Source: Chrysogorgia sp. JL179-B06
Taxonomy: Eukaryota > Cnidaria > Anthozoa > Scleralcyonacea > Chrysogorgiidae
Length of the DNA: 64,000 nucleotides
Direction: 5' to 3'
Assembly: GCA_035772405.1 (NCBI GenBank)
Contig: JAYKKM010000030.1
Coordinates: 113,846-177,845 of the forward strand
Below are positions 57,246 through 64,000 of the stretch, one piece after another; positions within the stretch are counted from its first letter, which is position 1; each line of letters begins with the position of its first letter. The notes beneath the pieces are model-generated. The model made no database searches, was not told where the DNA came from, and was given only the letters and a program-made list of their open reading frames with translations. The translations under genes and the position numbers were made by a program.

Positions 57246-58260
57246 ATAGAAAAGGCGGGCGAGGGGATTATTGCGGATTCGTATTTCTAGTACAATTCAG
57301 ATTAAACACTTTTAATTTCCTTTTAGATGTATCATAGTTCTATTGTCCATTTATCTCATGCGGCAAAACGTTCCATGCAATGGGCAATTTATGTAGGTAG
57401 CTGAATTTGAACAAAAATTGTTTTCGGTCTTGTGTCAAACCCATGGCAACTCGCAGTCAGATATTTCTCTTCTTATATATAATTGTAATTGATCAGGAGC
57501 TTGTCCGCAACAGCATTTACGTGCCGGTATAGTAATCTTAATTTATATGTGATTTTTAATGTTTGCCATTTGTCTTCCTCACAACCTCTTGAGTTGGCAT
57601 ATCTCTGCACAGTGCATATATTATTATTGCTGTAATGAAATGCATTTTTTCAAGTGCCAACTTTAAAGTAAAAGTCTTTTAAAATAATATGCTGTGGAAA
57701 CAAAATGAAATACATTTAAGACTTTTTTTTTTGCATAACTTAGTTCTAGATCTTCAACATGATTTGTCCATTCTAATGATTCATCGACGACAAGTCGAAA
57801 GTATAAAATTCTCGAGTTTGTGACCCAATATTTTCCCAGTCAGCAATAAGCGTATGGTAGGGTGCCGACGAATTCCCCTCTTATTATTAACATTGCCTCT
57901 GACTTATCTGGTTTTACTGGAACTTTTCGATTAATTTCTGTAGCACAGCGGTATCTATATCATAGATCAACCGAATCGGATGGTATATGTCCTCATTGTT
58001 ATTTCCTGCGTAGTTGCACAGATCATCGCAGCAGAGGGCGAAAAGTAATGGTCCAATGCATTGTACTAACAAACTCTCGATATTGGACACATTGTCGTTC
58101 TGATTTTATTTTCCCAATTGCAGTGTATTGTGTCCTGCCTGTGAGGTACTGTAATTTTCAATCCATGTTAGTAAATTTTCCGAAATTCCTGCGCGTTGCA
58201 ATTTGAATAACAGTTGATTGTGGGATAATGAGTCGAAAGCCTTTTTGAAGTTAACAACCC
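57205..58260 (-). pseudogene. Decayed LINE reverse transcriptase fragment
   Basis: On the minus strand, conserved RT text FKKAFDSLSHNQLL and LQRAGISENLLTWIENY near 58255-58150 is followed by broken stretches including VVDESLEWTNHVEDLE near 57790 and a C-terminal RLLYRHVNA remnant near 57520. Many stops and frameshifts. A run of G at 57211-57244 lies at the downstream end. Confidence 0.65.
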
Positions 58261-61125
58261 TCAACAACAACCCTCCCTCCATCAGCAGCCTTTCGCCTAT
58301 TTTCGTTATATGTAAATAAGTTCTGTAGAATAATGTTTCTTATATTCCCACTGATGTGGGTTGAGTAAACTTAATGTATGTGATAATGTATGTGACTTAA
58401 ATAGCCCTAAAATGGTAGTTTGATATTGTATAATTTCTCGTAAAGTGTACATATTAAAGGTGTTTTCGGAATTAACCAAACGACCTGTGACGTCCATGCG
58501 CCCTACATTATAAAGCTTTAAACACTAAGCAGGCGAGGGTTGTTGTGTATACGTATTTCAAGGATACCAACAAATTGCTAAACGTCAGGATACAACAAGC
58601 AGGAAATCGTAGCTTACACAAATACTTCAAAATCATTAAAATCTACAAAGAACCTGACATTTATATTGCACCCGAAATCTGAATAAAAATTAAAATTCAA
58701 TGAGCATCGATCGACAATTCCTAATATAGGTTTATTAACCATATCTAGACAGCGCTTTTTTTTTGGTCTTCTGGTGTTGTTGGAGCGGAATCTGCCCAAT
58801 CTGCCCATCTGCGGAATCTTACCTCCAAAACTATTAGATGTATGTCAATAAAATTTTCACAGGCGGATGGCATGGTAACAACTGAATATTCGTTACATTG
58901 TTGTTGTCATGACAACAAATTGTAATGTCATGATGTCATCGGTCAAAAATTTGGATTTGAAGCATTCGGATTTGAAGCAGTTTCAAATAAGGGTTTTTCT
59001 CAGGATTATTTCTTACTGTTCTTTTAACGTACATTATATCAATAAATATATTTATCTTAATCGATATGTTCTTATCTTTTATTGTTTCAATTATAATGAA
59101 AATATGTTGTTGAAATTTCGTGTTAGTAGGTGTTCAGGAATACTCTGTAACTTTTTAGACCTAATATTTTTTCACCATTTTTTCAGCCCATACTACCAAT
59201 GCATAACTAGGAAAAGTCGTAAAATTTTAGATTCATAGCTGTTCCATTATAGAGATATTAGCATTTAAATTTAGTGCGGGAAGATTCCGCCCCCAGTCTA
59301 GATAGGGTTAAGGACCTTGATGGCAACAAAAAATAAGTACCATTTAAATAAAAGTATGTAATTTAAATATGCGCAATATATAATAGTGTAATGTTGAAAA
59401 AATGCTCGTAACGCATCTTATAGGAGAATTTGGGTTCAATACCAAATGACCTGTAGACGTCATGCGCTGGTTATGCGGTTATTGTTGGCGGAAATGCAAT
59501 TAAATTAAACTTCTTCTCTGCGTTATTTTTGTAATCGCTATTACTTGGTTGAACGATAGGTAGCAAAACAGTAAGAGAATACAATGCTTACCAAGACAAC
59601 ATGGCCTAAACAGTCCATATTCACGGTCAATATTTGTACAAATTATATATTTATATCCATTCACGCGCATATGTGGCAGATTAGCGTATTTATGGCACGG
59701 CTGACGTGATACTTTCACCTACATGTATAATCAGTCTTGTCGTTTTATGAACGAGTTTTAATGTTGTTGTTAATTTACAAAAGAAGTCGGTCAAGGTTAT
59801 GTCCTGAGTACAAGTTAAATGCAAGATTAGTCAACACCAAAGTTTGAGTGCATTTGTGGTAACTGGAATGCCAACGTGATGTTGACAAAAGGTACCATAC
59901 GCAACGCCGACGTAGCAATCCGCCATCTTATAACAGGTAATGATTTATTGTTCTTAGCTGTATTGATAATTTAATGAGAGTAGTGTATGTCGTCAGGAAA
60001 AAAATGGTAAGACCGGCAAAAACATTGTTGGGCAAGGACTCGTGGTAAATTGTGAGGGAATTTTAGGTGCGAAATGTGAATATTGGCGTTGTCTCTTAAT
60101 GTTTACAAGTGCCCAAAAAATTTTATTACTGATATAAAATCTACATGAATAGTCGATTGTCAAATACAGTGAAAAGTTGAATGCCAAAAATTTGATGTTC
60201 TACCGGGGATTTTTATCCGAAACGTTATCGAGTAGGAGTGTCAAATAAGCTATTTCGCGGGCTTGTCTGATGTCCGTGTGATGAAACTGATTGACGATGT
60301 GAGTGAAAAAGTGGATAGAATCTCGAAAAGTATAACTTTCAACGTTGAAATCCTCTAATGTTCTTGTCTAAGGGTATTAATTCAGTCGGTCTTAAGAACG
60401 TCCGTGCTAGGACTTACTCGCTACGAGCAAGTCAAAAACATGATTATATACCATCTGTAACCTAAGCTCCAAAATCTAGAGGCCTGGGGAACGGAGTTTA
60501 CAGAAACTTGGCCTCAAATCTCTGTCGAGCCGAGACGGATGGTATTCTAAAGAAGTACTTTGGTGATGAACTGAATAAGAGGATTCAAAAGAAATTCAGT
60601 ACTTATAAAATATTAATCACATATTAATATACATAATAGTATTAATTCGTAACTTTTAATAATGTTAAGTCTATATTATATGTCTTTTTATAGTGTGTAT
60701 TTTTATACTAAAGCTGAAGTCTGCTGAAGAACACTGATTGTGAGGTAGGTTTTGCCTGTATTAATATTATTATCTATCTGGTCTATCAGTGCACAGAACG
60801 ATCTGCATTTTTTTAGAACGTTTTTAAGCGGATCGGGATATAGTACTCTTCTTGCGGCCTCTAACTTATTATACGCACACCACAGTATGGTGAAAGGAAG
60901 TTTAGAGTTCTTGTGAGAAAAATAGATTAGCATCGCATCCACAAGTTAGGCTATAGGCCAACTTTGTTATTATATGGTGTTACTAATTCTTAAGTGCTTT
61001 AAAAAGTTTAATATTGGGTTATTAAACCCCCTCAAACTCAATTAAGCCCTCAACACGCGTGGTTAAATGGCGATAATGATACTCGAAACGGCAATCAACG
61101 TTTTTGTGAGTCAGGATTAAAACGG
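58261..61125. other. Non-coding stretch, nothing recognised
   Basis: AT-rich DNA without convincing ORFs, splice structure or transposon ends. Short ORFs (58909-59238 plus, 59500-59718 minus, 59993-60187 minus, 60703-60942 minus) show no known domain and typical non-coding composition. Confidence 0.5.
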
Positions 61126-61400
61126 CTTTAAATCCCCTCCGCGCGCCGGCCGAAGGGCGAGGGTGGCAATATCGACCGGCGTTTAGTCCCTTATCACGCG
61201 AGATGCGAGCGGTTGCCTGATCTCGATTCGGGGTGATATAGGTACATAATTATATATATAATAGAATACTCTATGATCAACCGGCCTCATGCGCGGCATC
61301 GGAAAATTTGGCCCTGGTAAAGAGATATAGACAGAAGCTGATTGGTAGACCGCTGCTATATGGAATTAAGATTTAAATAGCACCCGCGTCACAGGATTTG
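61126..61400 (+). repeat. Dispersed repeat, copy 2
   Basis: Same family as 56350-56770 without the long TA expansion, so it resembles the ancestral form. Confidence 0.75.
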
Positions 61401-64000
61401 CGAATGCAAAAATTGAAACGGTAATGATACGTGTTTTTTGTGTGTCGTGCTTAAATTTGGCGTAATTTTAAATTTAAATTGACGCCAGCGCGACAAACCG
61501 CTTTCCGGAAGAAGGCCGCCATTCGGCCGACGACGAAATTTATATTGCCATTAAAAACCAGCCATTTCCTCACAAAATACATCGTATGTTTATTGTGTTT
61601 TAAACAAACACTTACTTAATATAAGACATGATCAAGCGGATTTCAAGCAGAAACATGGAGTGTTGAAAGGACAGGATAATCCAAAGACAGACACAAGTAA
61701 AAGGTAAAATAAAGGACTATTATAATTATGTACAGTGTGATTGTCACACGACTCACCGAGGTCTCTGTGGTGTTGAGCAATTAATTTGTCTTTTCGTGCA
61801 TAGTTTTTTTTGGTTAGGATTAGCTATTTGTTTAGGATGAGGGATAGGTTTAGGATTATTGGTGATAGTTTACCCGCATTTCGTTGATAATTCTAAGAGT
61901 CTATAGCGTGCGGTACGGCTATCCGTACGAAGAGCCATGGCGACATCTTCAGTTTCAGTGCTTCACTTTATCGTGTTAAATTGTGGGACTTGACTCGCCA
62001 TTTGTAATGTAATTTTTGAAAATAATTGTAACACTATATTGTGGTGATTTGCTCCAAGCTCCGAATTCTAATAGACACATTTTGAAAGTATTTTTTTTGT
62101 GGGGGGGGGGCAGAACAGAGAGATTTGGGAAAATTTGAAAGGGTGGTTTAATGTTTTGAATTTTCAAAACATATAGGTATAATATATTGACTGTTGGAAT
62201 GTAATCCATGCAGTGTATAAATCAGGCTTGGACTGAATTTGGACTGACAGTGTGCCAGCTTGTGCTAGAACAATGGCCACTTTGGTGGCAGCACAATGGC
62301 TGGCCATTGTTCTGGCACAAGATGGCACAAGGGCCAGTCCTACCCCTGTTTAAAATATATACCATTTGTTCTGTATAATACTGCTGGATAATAAGTGGAA
62401 TACATAGGTTGGAATTGCATGTATACTGGATGTTTATGATTTGATTAAAATTATAAATACTATATGCTTGATAATTAGCCGATATATACAGTAGTGTTAG
62501 GGCGAAATATCCCATAACATACTATTGCTGTGTTTATATGACCTGGGCCTGGCCTACAATTGCATAGCAATAAACATTATGCATTACTGTGTATATACTT
62601 TAGCTTGGCAGTGTTAATATATGCACTGCTGTAGTGAATTAAGGCAGAGCTCGGGGGGAAACAGACGATATGTCAAGCAACGCTCGTACTCCCCAGAAAA
62701 ATTATTCTGTGTCCCGAACAGGGATAACTTTCTGGATTTCCAGTGAGATGCTCTGACCAGTGAGCGACCAAGACTCAGATGGTTGAAGAGAACGTTACAT
62801 TGATGTACTGATTCTATTGAGATAACACGCAGTGTATATATTAACACACCCAATCATTAGTCATAACTGAAAGATATAGTAACGGCTGTGGCTTGGGAGT
62901 ACATATTTCATTAGAACCAGTGCAACCAGGGTAACCTCTCTCCATCTGAATCTACATGGCCCAATGGTTAGAGGCCGTCACTCGGCAATAAGAAGGTTAT
63001 AAGCGTTTCAACCAGGAAGATTATGTTTCGGACGATATATTTTGGAGACTGGCAGGTATTCCAGATATAAGCTGTGGTTACAGTACTTCCATTCCATTAT
63101 GGAACATGTTATAACCTACTGTTGACTTAGTCTGGCCTAGTGGGTCACAACTTATTCTGTCAATGTAAAGTACAACGTATTATTATTATGTTCACATTGG
63201 GTATGTTGACACTACTATGTGTGTTAGCCAGATCAATGTCGACAAGCAGACTTAGGAAAGATCAGTTTCCCTGACAATGACCATCATTATTTAGTCATCC
63301 CATATTCCTAGGCCAGCTTCCACATCACAGTAGTCCAATGTGGGTAGAATTAGCAACTTACGGTATATAATCTATCCACAACCAACAATTGGAGTAGATA
63401 TCCCCTAAATACTTCTGAGTAAATCTAATTTGAATGGACCCCTAGAACATTTGTACTATATGCATGCCATCCGTAGACATATTGAACGAATTTGATTTTT
63501 TTAAAGGACACTCATTGGTATGATAGAGATGCACTTTCGGCCTTCAACAGCCTTTGGTGTCTATATACTACAGACTGCTTTGAGTATTTCGTGAAGTGCA
63601 TCGATAGTGTGATAAAAGTAAGTTCTTTCTTAATGATTGATGGTAGAAACAGCAGTAGACCCCCCCACTATTCTGTTGCTGCACTCAAAAATTAAAAAGT
63701 TTAATCTGGCTGCATGTTAGTTTATTTTGATGTCCTATGAAACAATTAAATTCAGAACAATACAAAGAGATAAAAAGATATTGTCCCACGTGAAAATTTA
63801 TTTGACTGTAGTTTGGCAAATGAAGCACCCGTTGCTCCTGTTCTAAATCACTTATAGTGACAGTTCTAAATTTAGGAACGCCACGTATAAGTGGCAGGAA
63901 TTATCACCTGAGCAACTCGGCGCGGTTGTACCCAATTGTCCTGGAGCCTAATTCTGAATCAAACAAGCAATATGGCGGATCGGGCAAAGCGGGTTTAAAG
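61401..64000. other. Non-coding stretch with one hairpin
   Basis: No gene recognised. At 62250-62335 GTGCCAGCTTGTGCTAGAAC and AATGGCC sequence is mirrored by GGCCATTGTTCTGGCACAAG, forming a hairpin of about 80 bases. A TTAGG-like run is seen near 61815-61860. Confidence 0.45.

Noticed and set aside
57862..58206. 114-codon plus-strand ORF
   Set aside because: It lies antisense to a decayed LINE reverse transcriptase, which explains the sequence better.

Overview
Eukaryotic, repeat-dense genomic DNA, most likely from a cnidarian or similar marine invertebrate. Pointers are spliced genes with GT-AG introns, a KCTD-type BTB plus TLDc gene pair, a CR1/L2-like LINE carrying a 2A peptide, a Polinton-type protein-primed DNA polymerase B, Crypton/DIRS-type tyrosine recombinases, a tRNA-derived SINE, and long AT and minisatellite arrays. 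The species cannot be fixed from sequence alone. No bacterial operons or CRISPR arrays were seen.

Host genes. The only apparently intact host gene is KCTD-TLDc copy B on the minus strand, exons 53145-52772, 51198-50825 and 49388-49078, with matching splice phases and 352 codons. A tandem paralogue, copy A, has exon 1 at about 29481-29087 and exon 2 at 2987-2611, also minus; its exon 3 would lie left of the window. If these belong to one gene, its intron 1 is about 26 kb against 1.57 kb in copy B. The extra DNA is a nested mobile-element block bounded by inverted repeats that begin with a 16-bp minisatellite.

Centrepiece. 4172-17564 (13,393 bp) is a giant palindrome: arms 4172-10521 and 11187-17564, nearly identical in inverted orientation, around a 665-bp spacer of tandem repeats. 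It starts AGTAGTATAG, ends CTATACTACT and is flanked by a perfect 6-bp duplication AGTCTC (4166-4171 and 17565-17570), the Polinton/Maverick signature. Each arm carries a small zinc-finger ORF and a PolB pseudogene, interrupted at the same base by a 5'-truncated LINE. The palindrome therefore formed after the LINE insertion and was integrated as one unit, by an integrase supplied in trans or since lost.

Rest of the block (17.6-28.9 kb): kinase-like pseudogene, minisatellite, Crypton-like recombinase relic, head-to-head tRNA-derived SINEs between AT microsatellites, a type I hammerhead ribozyme at 22282-22328, a 3.3-kb element with perfect 30-bp TIRs, and foldback elements.

30-37.5 kb holds a degenerate and a nearly intact copy of an unassigned transposase-like gene. 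37.5-46.0 kb is AT-rich with closely packed small ORFs: a CxxC family and a second diverged family in several copies. It looks like an endogenised, unrecognised DNA virus or large mobile element, broken by a piggyBac-like MITE, a nearly intact 2A-bearing LINE and a tyrosine-recombinase retroelement (46.0-48.8 kb). 53.2-64 kb is mostly non-coding with local duplications, a decayed LINE and two copies of a dispersed repeat.
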